Assembly: GCF_021018805.1 (NCBI RefSeq)
Contig: NC_086283.1
Location: forward strand, 16,582,162 to 16,646,161
Reading direction: 5' to 3'
Origin: Prinia subflava
Lineage: Eukaryota; Chordata; Aves; Passeriformes; Cisticolidae
DNA: 64,000 bases
The first letter of the stretch is position 1, and the number at the start of each line of letters is the position of its first letter. Made by a program: the position numbers and the translations under genes. Positions 1-12,420 of this stretch are shown piece after piece. The notes beneath the pieces are model-generated. The model ran no database searches and had not been told where the DNA came from. It saw only the letters and a list, made by a program, of their open reading frames with translations.

Positions 1-96
1 TCCTGGCCTCTGGGGGGTACCACAAGGCAGTAAATCCTTCTTCCTGTCTTTCCCAGAGGGGGCTCTTGGATCCTCTCCTCCTTGTGAACCCTGGGT

Positions 97-1647
97 TCAC
101 TTCACACTTTCCTTAGCCACCACTACCTTAATTCTTGCCTTACTTTTGGCCTTTTCTTCTTCTCTCCTCAAATAAACTTTGAGGGCCTCCCTTAGCAACT
201 CATTTGTTCCTTTCTCTTGCCAATCTTCAATTTTTTCTATCTTCCTCCTTATATCTGGCCAGGACTTGGTTACAAACTGTATCTTTAGAAGAGCCTGGCC
301 TTCGGGGCTATCTGGGTCTGAATTGGAATATTGTTGGAAATTTTTCCTTAGTCTATTTAGCCAAGCGGCCGGGGTTTCATCCTTCTCTTGCATCCCATCA
401 AAGGCTAATTTTGTGTTGTTATTTCAAGGGACTGCTTCTTTGATCCCTTTTATTATTAAACCTCTGTAGTCTTCCATATTCCTCCTATCTTCCTCTCTAT
501 TTGGGTCCCAACCCAGGTTGGTTATGGGCAGTTTATGGTCTCCCAGGGGACCCATTCAATTCTCCCTTTCTCAAATTCATATTCCCGCAGTCCAAATCAA
601 CCGGACCTCTTCAGGGTTAAACAGTATGCCCAAGATAGAATTCAGCTCTCCCCATGTATAAATATTTGGGCCTAAAAACCGATTAGCAACTCCCACAGGA
701 TTTTCTACCAAATTACTTAACTCTTTAACCCCCTAACCTCAGAGGCCGTGAGGGGTGCATTTACAAATCCCACCCCTCCCATCACCCCGCCCATGGGGAC
801 TTCTCTTTAGGGGAAAAGTTTCGTTTTGGAACAAGTGTTGCAATAGGGTCCCTCTGGGGTTTCTACCATTTGAGATGGGGGAGTCGGTGCAGGAATTTGC
901 TGATTCGGAGGAGACAAGCTTGTACTACTTGGTAAACTTAAGTACCAGTGTTGGGGGGTGCGTGTAGGGACTGCAGACGGTGAAGAGGAAGGGGTCAGTT
1001 TGAGTCCCAGGGATACTAAGGGTGGAGTCGGGGAGTAGAAGGAATTGGTTTTTGAGGGTGCTGGGTAAGACGGAGGAGGTATGGGAGGTGCAGCTATTGG
1101 GGAAATTACTATTGGGGTACTAGCTAGGGAAGGGGTGGGAGCTTCAGTTTGAGGGATTAGAATATGGTCTTCGGGTGGAGCTGGGAAATTAGAGGCTTGG
1201 GGACTATTAGGATAAACAGCGGGGGTAGATAGTTAAGGGGGTCCCACACAGAACTTTTTGGTTTCTTTTCCTCTTTTTCCTCCTCTTTCCTTGGTCTTTG
1301 CAACTTACAAATTTTTACAGGTTTTTTTCTGTCATTACCTTTTGCCAACAGGCAGCGTAAAGGATCTGCTCAGTGTCTGTGTCCCTTTGTGCTCTCAAAT
1401 GCTGATTTAATTGTGAGCACATCCAAGAATCTCTCATTCCACACCACGGCCACTCTCCTACTAAATTTAAAGTGGGCCATATTTCTATGCAATAGTAAAT
1501 CATTTTAACTTTGTCCAGGTCCCAAGTTGCCTCCCGAGTATCCCACTGTTCTAACATTTGTCCTAAGGGACTGTATGGTGGAATACTTCTCAATTCCTCT
1601 TCCTTTTTCTTTCCTTGTCTCATGTGCTTGCTCACACATCCTCCCAT
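97..1647 (-). pseudogene. gag: Gammaretrovirus-like endogenous gag, broken (matrix to capsid)
   Basis: This is the start of an old retroviral gag read on the minus strand. The start is an ATG at 1647 followed by a myristoylation-type MGGCVS motif, as expected for matrix. The matrix frame runs to about 1315, where it stops; the next stretch (1348-1157, Lys/Glu-rich then Pro-rich) is in another frame, so there is a frameshift near 1320-1345. From 1150 to about 400 the capsid region has no long open frame. The capsid C-terminal part is open again at 393-97, with the charged, alpha-helical character of gammaretroviral p30 and a Lys/Arg/Glu-rich end. Pol and env would lie left of base 1, outside the window. 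Described from family resemblance only. It is non-functional because of the indels. An epsilon- or other class I ERV origin is also possible. Confidence 0.7.
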
Positions 1648-2700
1648 TTTTCCTGGGTCTAAAATCAAAAATATAGCACTCTTACTCAAATGAAAATTTT
1701 AAGCTAGAGCAACTTAATCTATAAATACACAACCCCTTTCTCGACTAAGGCCTTTTAACGTGCCCCTACTTGAACTGAGAATTAAAGATGGGTGACTTAT
1801 ATCCTCAATTTCCAATCACACCTCAGCACCCCAAAAGCAGCCCAGCAACCTGCCCTTAGGGTCTCGGCCACTGCTCCAGCCAGTGCTCTCTCTCTCTTTC
1901 CTCAATACCCCAAAAGTAGCTCTGCCAACCACTACTCCAGCCAGTGCCGATTCAGCACCCTGACAGCAGCCTCCTGCCCCAGCCAGTGCTCCCCAGCCAG
2001 TGCTCTCTTTCACTCTTACACCTTACCGGCACTCTGCATTCAGCCCGGCCAAACCCGCTCTTAGGGTTCCCATCGACTGTGCAGCCAGTGCTCGGAGGTA
2101 TAGTGTGCAGCCCTCTCTCTCTTTTTCCTACCTTTGGGCCTCCTGCACTCTTAAGGCCCCCTAACCTTTCGTTTACTTCACTCCAGTAATCACCAGGTCT
2201 GTGGTTACTGGAATTAAAACTCCGTTCACCCCAGTACCCCACTAGACTACCTGATTCACTCTGCAGTTCCCCGTGGAACTGCCAGCCCTTCCCCTGGGCC
2301 GCCCGACCCACTCACAGTCTTTAGACTGCCAGTCCCTTCCTGGACCGCCCGACTCTCTCTGCAGCCCCGGCTAGTACCCTCTTTCACTCCCTGTACCCCG
2401 ACGGTTGCCCCTAAACAGCCCCTCCCTCGGGCCCCCAGGCCTCAACCACAGCCGGCATGGTGCGCGCCTCACTTTGCTCTTAGGCCCTCCGCGTGCTCAG
2501 AGTAGCCTAGGCAACCTAGCCCTTTTAGGTGTTATGGTTGGGCAGCCTATCTCTCATCCACAACCCGATGTATCACTCACACGCTAAGCTTCCCTCCACA
2601 CATCCAGAGGGGGGGGGGGTCTACTACACCCCTGGAGAGGCCTCTTTCACCCAATCACATCTCGCTTTCCCCTGGTCCCCTCCTACCAGTCCAGATTGTA
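1648..2700 (-). other. Probable 5' leader of the gag-bearing ERV, with AGCCAGTGCTC-type repeats
   Basis: This segment lies upstream of the gag ATG on the minus strand. On the plus strand it is C-rich and carries at least five loose copies of a CAGCCAGTGCTC-like motif (near 1876, 1940, 1979, 1992 and 2081), plus paired GCCCGACTCTCT/GCCCGACCCACT blocks near 2305 and 2347 and an 11-base G run near 2611. I could not identify a primer-binding site or the edge of a 5' LTR. Assignment as leader is inference from position only. Confidence 0.35.
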
Positions 2701-2989
2701 ATCCAGGTGCCACCTGAATTCTGCGGTCTCGGGACCCGGACCCTGCCTGCTGGGGGAGAGGCGGCACCACGCGTGACCCCAGCGAACCCCCAGTTCCGTC
2801 TCAGCACTCCAGGGTTGCGCAGCACCAGGGGCCACTCCCAGCCAGCTCAGGCTGAGGTGCTCCAGCACGGCGGTGTGGGACAGGACAGAGGCGACTTCAG
2901 CTCTGGAAACGGCCCAGAAGACATTTACTGCCTTGGACGTGCTGCATGGTGGTGGCACCAAGACCGAGTTCCCATGGTGTGGCCCCTTG

Positions 2990-3430
2990 TGCTCTGTACC
3001 CCCCTCTACCCCTCCTTCTTCCCCCTTTATCCTCACTTTCCTACCCCTCCAGTTCCTTTCTCCCTGCCACCCCTCCCTTCTTCTCCCTGCTCCCCAACCT
3101 TCTTCACCCTCTCTCTCTGCTACCCTGCATATTCCGAATCCCCCCACTCCTTTTTCCACCATCCCTGACCCCCTTCTATTCCTCCTCTACCTCTCATCTG
3201 TTCATAATCTCCTTCTCCCCCCATCCAAATTCCCCCTTCCCTCCCCCTCTCCCTCTTTCCCCGCACCTGTGGGGCTCGAGGCAGTGGAGAATAAAGCCCA
3301 GAGGGCTGGAGCCTGGCGCCTCCTGCCCTCGCTGGAGCCCCCACACAGCACAGGGCCCACCTGTGAGCCTCGTGCAGTTCACAAGCACTGCCCGACCGTC
3401 CGGCTTTCCCCACATGACACTGGGGGCTCC
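2990..3430 (+). repeat. Polypyrimidine/AATAAA element, copy A
   Basis: About 270 bases of almost pure C/T end in CCCCGCAC and are followed by a short GC-rich block holding AATAAA (3290-3295). The block GAGAATAAAGCCCAGAGGGC is nearly identical to that in copy B at 14131. Similarity continues for about 135 bases, to a shared TTTCCCCACAT(C/G)ACACTGGGG stretch near 3405-3425. The 5' flank of copy A is unlike that of copy B, so the shared unit seems to start in the pyrimidine tract. No repeat family name could be assigned. The long open frames across it (e.g. 2873-3742) follow from the composition and are not genes. Confidence 0.6.
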
Positions 3431-3552
3431 CCAAGGGGAGCTGGGGACCTGGGGGGCGCAGGGCTCCCCAGGGGGACCTGGGGCCCCTCAGTGCAAGAGG
3501 TCAGGGTTGGCAGTCCTGGGAGCAGGTGGTGGGTTGCAGTAGGTGCTGATTA

Positions 3553-3715
3553 TATCATGGAATCACGGGGTGGTTTTGGCTTGGAAGGGACCACAGAGAT
3601 TCTCTGGACTCTGTTGTCCCTTCCCACGGCAAAAGAACACGTCCAAAACTGCCTCCTCACCCTCGAGGAATGGATATGGCTGTTGGGAGCTCTGGCAGGA
3701 GCACCTGGAGACCAG
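3553..3715 (-). mobile_element. CR1 LINE 3'-end remnant (decayed)
   Basis: The plus strand shows ATGGAATCACGGGGTGG, then TTGGAAGGGACC, the reverse complement of the CR1 3' tail. The match weakens after about 100 bases. Confidence 0.5.
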
Positions 3716-3719
3716 GTAA

Positions 3720-5243
3720 GAAGAGCAATGGGATTGTTTTGACTGCTGCTGGATGTGGTTTTCTCTTGTCAAGATGTTCCTCTGATTGATGTTTTCACAG
3801 TAGTTTTCTAGGCTTTGTTTGAGGGTAATTGTAAGAATTTAGAAGTAATTGGAATATTGTGAGGAAAAAAGGTGAACCTGATCCATTTCTAGGACTAATT
3901 CTGGACTTCTCCCGCAACACAGTCATACGGGAAAGCTGGTTAAAGGGTAAAGATGCAGAGGAAAAATTGTTGTAAACCCTCCTGGTTCTTTGAGCAAACC
4001 TTTCTGCAATCCCACTAAATCTCTTGGAGAATGTGTTGCATCATAAGGTTATCCAGGAAAGCAAAACAAGAACAGAGAAAAGGAAATAGGCATCCAATTA
4101 AGAATGATTTGATGCACACAGGACTGTTTCATGTATGTTCAACATTCCCATTTTTAATCCTGGAATAATTTTAAATGATTCTTTAAGCAAATCATTTACA
4201 TTTGGGAATTCAAATTTGAGTGGAAATGATGCAAAAGAAATGCAGGGAGAGATTATGGAATTGCAGAATGGTTTGGGTAGGGAGGGACCTTAAGGATCAC
4301 CTGATTCCATCCCCTGCCATTCTGTCCACTAGCCCAGGCTGCTGCTCCAAACTCTGTCCAGGCTGTTCTTGGACATTTCCAGGGTTGAGGTACTCACGAT
4401 TTCCCTGAGTTCATGGGCACAAGAGAAAATTTCCAGCAGGAACAGAGACTTTTTCCTTTGCTGTGCCCAGCCCCAGCAGGGCTTTGGGAGGCAGAGGATG
4501 TGGGAACAGGAGCTTTGCCCACTCTCTTGGGGGAGTCTCTGATGTCCCAAAAGCCAGCAGAGCAAACATTTGTTGTGGTTTAACATCCCATTAAAAAGAG
4601 TTGTCAAGCCAGGAACAGGAATGGACTGTGGAGCAGGGATGGTGCCCAGCAGAGGGGTGACCATCCAGAGGGTGCCACCAGTCCATCCCTGCTGCCCAGG
4701 CTTGGGATGAGCAGGTTAGTGACTGTCCCTGTGTTTGCTCTACAGGAAGAGGAAGCCAACTATGCCAAGGAGGAAGATGAGGAGGTGTGGGAGGCTGAAG
4801 ACAGCAGCCACCAAAGGCTGGAGGAGGCACAGGTCCAGGTGGGAGACATTGCCTTCCAAGGAGAGGGACTTGTCTGTCCCATTGGAATTTGGGGCATGAG
4901 GCCAATGGAATAAAGGGTTTGATTCCATTTTCTTCCTTGGGTTCTGATGTATCTTAGGAGAGATTTATGGAAAGGTCATTATCCCTGATGGAATCTCTCA
5001 AAAACAGGGATTGAAGCTTTCTGAAGTGGTCCATGTATCCAAATGCAACCCCTAATCAGTGTTTTTGTGTACAGTTGGGACGAGACCTCAGCTGCTGTTA
5101 CTTGCCACCTCACAAATTGTGTAGCTCAGAGTCTGCAGACATAAAGGGCCAGGCTGTATTTAAAACAGCACTAGGTACCAGAGAGTTAGAGTTATTTCCT
5201 AGCAGATTACTTGAAAGCGGCATTAAAAACTTTTGTTCACATG
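3720..5243. other. Non-coding stretch; one CR1 scrap, no gene seen
   Basis: AT-moderate sequence without a supported gene. A CR1 remnant lies at 4255-4390. The 68-codon open frame at 4707-4913 is Glu-rich and preceded by a plausible acceptor (TTTGCTCTACAG), but it resembles nothing I know and has no partner exon. Confidence 0.5.
4255..4390 (-). mobile_element. CR1 LINE 3'-end remnant
   Basis: GAATGGTTTGGGTAGGGAGGG, then GACCTTAAGGATCACCTGAT and CCATCCCCTGCCAT, match the reverse complement of the CR1 tail, followed by the usual 'ACTAGCCCAGGCTGCT' segment. It is diverged and 5'-truncated. Confidence 0.75.
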
Positions 5244-6007
5244 TGTCTTGGGTTGAAAAATATAACCAAAAATGTGTTATTCAAAGAATGAAAATTCTAT
5301 TTTCATCAGTTGAAACTGGTTGGGAGATATTGTTCTTTATGTCTTGTAACTCTAGGGGGGAAGAGGGTGGATGCCTTCTGTTAATGGGACAACTGACAAC
5401 ACCAGATAAGGCAGTGCCTTCTTATCTCTTCCTCCACCCATCTTCCTCCAAGGGACATCACCTGTGAATGGGCCATTTAAGGGCTCTCACATGACTGATA
5501 AAGTTACTTCATTTCATTGTGAGATGCACCACCCAGTGGGAGGAGACAGAGCCTTTCCACTGGGATAAAACCAGCAATTCCAAACACCAATTTAGTCAGG
5601 TTTTCCACTGAATTCTTGGAGGAAGACTGGACCCATCTTGTCAGCACTGGACCCCTTTTTTCCTACAGGATCACCTCTACTTCACAGGACAACATCTGTT
5701 ACTCCAGGAGGACTTTTCTGGACTGCTTCCAACACTCTGACAAAAGGGTGTCAGATCATATCTTTGACCCTGTTAGTGTTTTCTAGGACTTTTGTTTGTT
5801 TGCTTGTTTGGGTTTTTTTGGTACTACTGCATTTGCATTTTTTTAAAATATTCCTAGTAAACAACTGTTATTCCTATTGCCATATTTTTGCCTGAAAGCT
5901 CCTAATTGCAAAATTATAATAATTTGGAGGGAGGGGGTTTTACTTTCTCCATTCCAAGGGAAACTCCAATTTTCCCTGACAAATACCTGTCTTTCCAAAC
6001 CAAGACA
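5244..6007 (+). mobile_element. Solo LTR, family 1, with 5-bp target-site duplication
   Basis: The element begins TGTCTTGG and ends CCAAGACA, a perfect 8-bp terminal inverted repeat with canonical TG...CA ends. It is flanked on both sides by ACATG (5239-5243 and 6008-6012), a 5-bp target-site duplication. No gag or pol follows, so it is a solo LTR left by recombination. A TATA-like GGGATAAAACC lies near 5563, giving plus-strand sense. The 5-bp duplication points to an ERVL-type (class III) element rather than ERV1 (4 bp) or ERVK (6 bp); that is inference from family habits. A second, longer and reverse-oriented copy is at 27128-28166. Confidence 0.9.
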
Positions 6008-6012
6008 ACATG

Positions 6013-7535
6013 TATTTTATCTCCCACCTGGAGACGCCTAAAGAAGCAGAGGTGGGGTGATCCTAACAAAAGAACATCCCAAGTCATCAGTGGTAGAGGC
6101 CTAAAATTCAAATATGAGTGGAAGTGCCTTTAGGACACTTCCAGTTCTTTAGTATATGAATGGAATATGCTGACAAGTTTGTATGAACTGCAAAGCCTCT
6201 GCAAGTGTTTTACAGCCAGGGATGGAGACAAGAGTCTGGAGTCTCTCCCCAAAAACTGGCTGCTAGTTTTTTTGACCAGGCATAGGAATAATTATGCATC
6301 CCCTGGGTCTGTCTTTACGGAGAAAGGTTTATTTATGTGCCCTGGGTTTATTCAGTGTATCTTCAAAATGATGAAAACTGATGTCATTGAAATGCCAGGA
6401 GTGCCAAAGGCTTTCCCCGGCCAGAGCTTGGAGCTAGCCCTGTTAAAGGGGTTTGAAGCTCATTTTCCCAAGCCCTCAAGGCAGTAGCACTGGGGCACTT
6501 GCACCCAAACATGCCCAAGGTGCCAAGTGCTGGCAGGAGGCAAATCCAGGGATTGCATAGTAGGAGATTGCACTGCTCCTGTAATCCCAGACCTGAAGCT
6601 GTGCTTTAGAACTCCCAGGAGATGCTGCCTCACTCAAACTGCATTTAAAGCTCAGCATCCCTCCTGCTCCCTTGGAATTGTTGCTTCTGTTGTTGCTCTT
6701 TCCCAATAACATGATGATTATTATTGTCAATTCCCACTCCATTTCTTCCACAGCCCTTTGCTTCCCAGAGGTGGTGCTTTAGGAAAGGCCCTCCAGCCTG
6801 GGAAGGTGCTTTCGCTCCAGACACATTCCCAATCTCTAGGAGCAGCCAGACTTGTGCTATCCCCAGCAGGTGAAGGAGAAGTACCCTCCCTCCCTGCCGT
6901 CCTCCCTCCCTCTCTCCCTCCCTCCCCTGCTGCACTTTAGCTTTTCGAGAAGGGAGGGAGAAGTTTTTTGTCATTCCAGGGCAAAATAAACCCTGGTCCC
7001 ATGAAAAGCAGGAGCAATCATTCTACCCTTGTTTTTGCATATACATTTTGTGTTTTCTCTCTTTTGCTGCCACCGTGTGGTGAAGCAGCAGCTCCCAACC
7101 TTGCCAGTGCTGCTCCCTGGAATAATTCTTATTTGTTAAACAAAGAAATTCCCTGCTGGAATCCCCGCCACAGCCCCACAGTTCAATGTGCAATTTAAGG
7201 TCTTACACCTTGACCAGGACAATTTCCCGTCTCTTGCCATGGAAAATAGGGGAAAACTCAGACTGGATGGGAGCCAGGATCCAGAGTGGGTAAAATGAGG
7301 CACAGGCAGGGATCGGTACAGGGCATGTTCTCTGCTGGATGACACAGGTGTGGAACAGACCCTTTCTTCCTCTGTCCAAAGTCCAATGGCAAAGGATTGA
7401 ATAATACACAAGTAGGCCCTGAAATGAAAATAGTTGTGTTCAAATTACGCAAAGAATACAATAAGAACAAATGGGCATCTTTTTTATGTATGAAAAAAGT
7501 AGGGAAAAAAGTGTTGGAAAAGGGCACTTTTATTT
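6013..7535. other. Non-coding stretch; CCCT-rich low-complexity tract
   Basis: No supported gene. A (CCCT)n-like tract sits at about 6885-6930, so the minus strand carries runs of G that could form a G-quadruplex. Confidence 0.5.
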
Positions 7536-7541
7536 GATGCC

Positions 7542-8086
7542 TCCACGGTGAGCAGGGTGGAGTCTGTAGTCTGATCTGGATAGCTGCAATCTTCCCAGAG
7601 AGAGAGGTCTTGCTAGAGACAGCCTTCCGGGGCTCTTGAGCAGTCTCTGGCCACTGGGCAGCCTCAGCCAGTGGCTGCAGGTGATTCAGCTTTGGCAGTG
7701 GTTTCAGCTGTTAGCAGTGGTTTCAGCTCTGCCTTGCAGGGTTCTCCCAGGCCAGCTCAGGAACAGAGAGACAGAAGCACCATGTGGCAGACTCCACAGG
7801 GTAGCCTTTATTGTCCAGCCCTGCAAAGAGTAGCCAGGGATGGCAGCTCGTTCCTGGGCAGGGGAGCAGTTGGCGTATTTATGGGGGAAGGCAGGGTGGC
7901 ACCACAGGGGAAGGACCAATGGGTTTGGAGAGGTATACCAAAGCATTACGGGAGCCTTGTTCTGATCTGAGACAGAACTGCCTTATCTAGGTACTCTCTT
8001 CCGGGAAGGGGCTGTGATGAGCTTAACACATGCTGTTCAAGACATCCCTCCAGGGCAGAGGTCTGGAAGTTTTATCCACCTCCACA
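7542..8086 (-). mobile_element. LTR, family 2, with 6-bp flanking direct repeat
   Basis: On the minus strand the element starts TGTGGAGG. It has an ATTGG box (plus 7917-7921), a TATA box CATAAATACG (plus about 7874-7883), and AATAAA (plus 7807-7812), spaced as in an LTR U3-R-U5. The hexamer GATGCC flanks both sides (7536-7541 and 8087-8092), the duplication size of ERVK-type integrases. One terminus is not canonical: the minus-strand end reads CCGTGGA rather than ending in CA, so the exact 3' edge is uncertain. No internal retroviral genes are next to it, so it is probably solo. A short internal repeat, GCAGTGGTTTCAGCT, occurs twice near 7695 and 7716. Confidence 0.75.
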
Positions 8087-8092
8087 GATGCC

Positions 8093-11000
8093 GTCTCATT
8101 TTTTAAGAATAAAACCCAATAGAGAGCAATCAGAACAGAAGTGGGAAAGCCAAGTACCTTTGACTTCCACAGTGGACTTAATTTACATTTTCTCCTCTCT
8201 TTCAGGACAGGAAAACCCACTTAACTCATCCCATCTTTGCCAAAAGCTTTGGTGTTTGAGCAGCCAAACCCAAGGGGCTCCAGCTGAACCAGTGTGCACT
8301 GGAGGGCCCCTGGTCCTTCCCTTGGTGTGGGGTAAGTCCCCAGAGTGTTGCAAATCCAAAGGGATTTGCTCTGGTTTCAGGCTGTCCCTGCCCTTGTCCC
8401 TGCAGTGCCTAACATCCGAAACAGAGACAGCCTTGTCCAAAGGGGCCTTTGCCACCTTGTCAGGAACGTGGTGGCAGCCCCAGGAGCAGATTGGAGATAA
8501 GAACTGGGGCTGTGTTCGAGACTGATCCAGGTCAGGGTTTACCTGAGGGTGGTGGGGGACTTAGCCCCACATGCTGAGTTTAAGCAGGATCAGGGTGACA
8601 GATGCTGCATTTTGTGCACCCTGGGAGTTTCTATCCCCCTTGGAGATTTCCTGCTGGAATGTGGCAGGGCAGGGAGCAGCTGCACCTCCCATGGGCATTG
8701 CTGGCCTTTGTCTCTGTTGTGCCATCTGAATGTGGGAATTTAGTGCTGTCACTGCCACTGCCAATCTATCTGGGGGCTGCATCTTCCTGGCAGCCCTAGC
8801 CAGCCCACACATTAGCTCTAGTGGTGCCTCTGTGCCATGTTGGGAGTGCTTGTTGGGAATGTGCCTCATCCCTGGGAGGATCTTTTTGTTCCTAGGCAGC
8901 TGGACAGAGCCTTTGGGCTTGTCAGCTTCAGAGCTGGATTGCAAAAGTCACTGAAAGGAAGAATGACAAAAAGATTTGTCAGAGTGCTGCTGTAAGACCC
9001 CACTTGATAGTGTTGGATGTTGTTGTGTATTTCCACTGCAGGGAATGAATGTCCCCTTCCCAATTCAGCCCAGAAGGTCTTGAAGGCTCTTAGAGGAATA
9101 TTTATGCTTTACTTCCCTTTGTGATAACTTAATCTCTACCCTGCCATGACCAATTCCTTGATTTCTCCTGGAGAAAACCTCACTGCAGAGGCAGTTTGCA
9201 AAACAGGCCAGAGTTGTGTTTGGAGCAGAGAGTGCTGAGAGCTTCCTCTGCCTGTGCTGCTAGCCTGGCAATAGCCACATGGAACAGACTGGGCAAAGAG
9301 GATTAAATGGAGCAAAATCTCTTAATGGAAGAGGTTTTCTCCTGTGCAGATCAGGCACAGGGCAGGAAGTGAACTTTGAAGTCATCTGCTCTGCCCCCAA
9401 AAAGCGTCACTCACATTTGCACAAATGCCATGACCTGTGCCCACTGCTTACCATTCACACAATAAAAATCGATAGCAAAGGTTGGTTTGGCTCTGAGAAC
9501 TTGAAATAACTTTGAAACAAAATAAATCACCTTTTGCTTCTTTTTTTCTTTCAGATGCTGCACTTGCCTCTGTGGGTTTTTGCTGAGCTCTCGCTGTAGG
9601 GGACTGCCAGGCCTGAATGGCTGTGAGTTTGTGTTCTTCTCACTGGGGAATTTGAAATAATTATTAATTGCAGAAATGTTTTCTGAAACCTTTCCCTTTT
9701 CATGCCCCACCTTGTGGGACAAGGCCAGAGAGAGCGAGCAGAAGAGCGGCCTCAGGCTGGAGAGGGAGAGGAGAAAGGGAAGGGGACCTCTCTGGTGCCA
9801 CCAGGGCGCCTGTGGGGAACAGAATGGACACTTGGAGGGCAAATGAAGGTGAGGAGTGGATGGTTTTGGGCAAAATCTGAATTTATCTACAGGGAAACAA
9901 GTAGGGAATATTTTGGAGCGAAAAGCTGAGGTGATGGGTGCACCTAACTTGGCACAAGTTGCGTTTGCAAAAAATGGGACAGGAGGTGAAGGTCAATCCA
10001 AAGCCAACCTTGAAATCCCAGACAAATTCTACAAACTGCCCACTGAGGGACTAAAAAAGATATCAAAATGGACCCAAGAGCATTAGGAAGGTTCCTGGGA
10101 ATCCCATTCCAGTGTTGTTATAGCATTTTCAACAGATCTTGAAACTTTTTATGACAACAATGCCCTTCTCTGTTCGGATTATTCACTCCAGGAGCTGTGG
10201 GGTTTATTTAGATTTGAACTTTGTCATGGCCCATGCTCAGGAGCTGGTAGGAAAAGTCGAATCAGAGCTCATGGCAGACACAGGGTGTTTTGCCCATGAC
10301 CAGATCCAGCTGCTACCCAGCAGCCTGGCCAGGAGGGATCTGCTTTGGCTCTGGTTTCTGCCAGGGAAAGAATGTTTTCAGTATATTCAGGTGAGATTCC
10401 AGTGGCCTCATCTTCTGCTGCTTCCTGAGTGGCTGATCCACTCTCCCACCCCTCCTGCTCTCAGCTCCCACCCAGCCAGGGCCAAGTGCGCATAGGATAA
10501 TTTGTCCTGCCAGCAGCAGCCAAAAGACACGAGCACTCAGACAATCCTGGCACTTGGATTGTCCCTTTGGGGAATGCTGGCTGGTGGGATTGAGATCATT
10601 CCATACATTTGCCTGCTGAAATTTCCCAGCCCAAGGGCTTGCACTGACAGGGCAGCACAAAGATTGTTCTCTGTGCGGTGCCCAGATTTGGGGTTCACTG
10701 TCACCTTCGCAGATGAATTATACCCATAGCCCAAATTCCCTGCTCAATTTTCACTTTAATAACCTCACAGTGCTTCATGGAGTGTGGATATTCCCGTGCA
10801 GAGCTGCTGCTTGAATGCCAGCTGTGTCAGAAACCAGCAGAGCTTCCAAGGAAGCTTAACAGCATCAGGACAAGGACAGGTTTATATTTCAAAGATTTTG
10901 CTATATAAAACCCTCATCCCCCAGCCCCACCGATGTCCCTGGGGGCACTTGACAGAGTTGTTTGGAATTCAGCTGATTTCACTCCCCCTGAGCTTGGGCT

Positions 11001-12420
11001 CCAGTAGATATTTTAAAGCAGGAGAAGGTGGTGGCTGGACAGTCTCCCAGCCCATGCTGAGGCAGCCCCTATGCCCATGGGAGAACATCTCTCCCTGCAG
11101 AAGCTCAGCTCCGTTCACAGCCTCACAGCGGCCTCTACAAGTTCTTCTCTCTTAGGAAAGGGATGCACATCCCTGCCTTTAGTGCACCTCCAGTGGGACC
11201 CACCTGTGAAAGTTTTCCATCACTTCTGCACTTCCAGCTGGCTCCCTGAAAAACTCCAAACTTCATCCAAACAAAACTTCATCCCACTTGAACCTTTGAT
11301 TTTAAGGCATCTCCGAGGGCTATTGCTTGGGATTTAATTTCTGTGAGGGGAGATTGCCTCGGCTTTAATGCTGCTGCTGGATGATGTCCTCAGGCTGGAA
11401 GGGAGGAGATTTGGGGTGGCCAGGACATACCTGACAGATGCATTGGAGGTCTGTGAATTCAGAACTGTGAAATGCTGTCTGAGCCCCTCTGCAAACAGCC
11501 CAAGCCGCCACTGCCAGGTAATGCCAGCTGTCCCTTGGGGTGCTTTTGGGCTGTCGGTGGCCTGAAGCATCCTCATGTGGCTATTCAGTGCAGCCCCTGG
11601 CCGAGAAGCTTCAGGCAGCTCTTTAGCCATGTCTGTGCCAGCACTGTCTGAGCACCCCAGTGCATGGCCATCCCTTGGACGTGTGTTTGGCACACTGCAT
11701 GCCACGGGCAGGACACTGCAGGCACAGCTCCTCCCCTGCAGATCCCAAGGACAAGAGGTGCTGGTTGCCTTACGGTTCTGGCCTCCTCCCACCCCACATT
11801 CCCAGCCAGCTGGGACACACAGAAACACCAAAGAATGTTGCTGGCAATGAGCAGGAGACACAAAGACCTCTGGGCCAGAAAAGCAGCCCTCATTTTTGCC
11901 TGCCAACACTCACCTGCAGGAAATGCTCCCTGCCACTCTCCAGAAGATCTTTGGCCATGGAGCAAGGGAACCCTCAGGACCTGTCTTGCTCATTTCTCCC
12001 TGCAAAGGAACATTGTGTGAGTAAAGCTACAGCTGTTGGGTAAATCCTAAAAAGGGTAGGAAGATCAGGGTTATGGGAAGTGTTCAGTGCTATCATGTGC
12101 CAGCCAGTTCTGCCCTACAGCCATTGCAAGAGCTGGTGTGTAAATCAGCATTAGCAGAAGAGAAGGAGCTGCAGTTGTATAGGAGTCCCCTTGCTGGCAG
12201 CAGCCATTCCCACCCCAGGCAGGACCATCTTAACCATGATATTGGCTCAGGTGCTTGGACCAGGATGCTGAGAAGGCCATGATTCTGTGTTCAGTGCCCA
12301 GCTGGACCAGTCACTTCTCATCATTTGACTTGATGATATTCCTGGATTTTTTCAACTGCAAATCTCCTGTGCTCTGGAAATAAACAGTTTTCACTGGCTT
12401 TTTAAAGCTAGAGGTTTATC
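8093..12420. other. Long non-coding stretch, no gene recognised
   Basis: Many short open frames exist on both strands, but none shows family motifs, linked splice sites or a strong start. Composition is that of avian intergenic or intronic DNA. Confidence 0.45.

Noticed and set aside
2873..3742. 289-codon open frame
   Set aside because: It is translation of a polypyrimidine tract (Ser/Pro/Leu-rich) running into a CR1 scrap.
4707..4913. Glu-rich 68-codon frame after an acceptor-like site
   Set aside because: No known family, no donor in phase, no partner exon.
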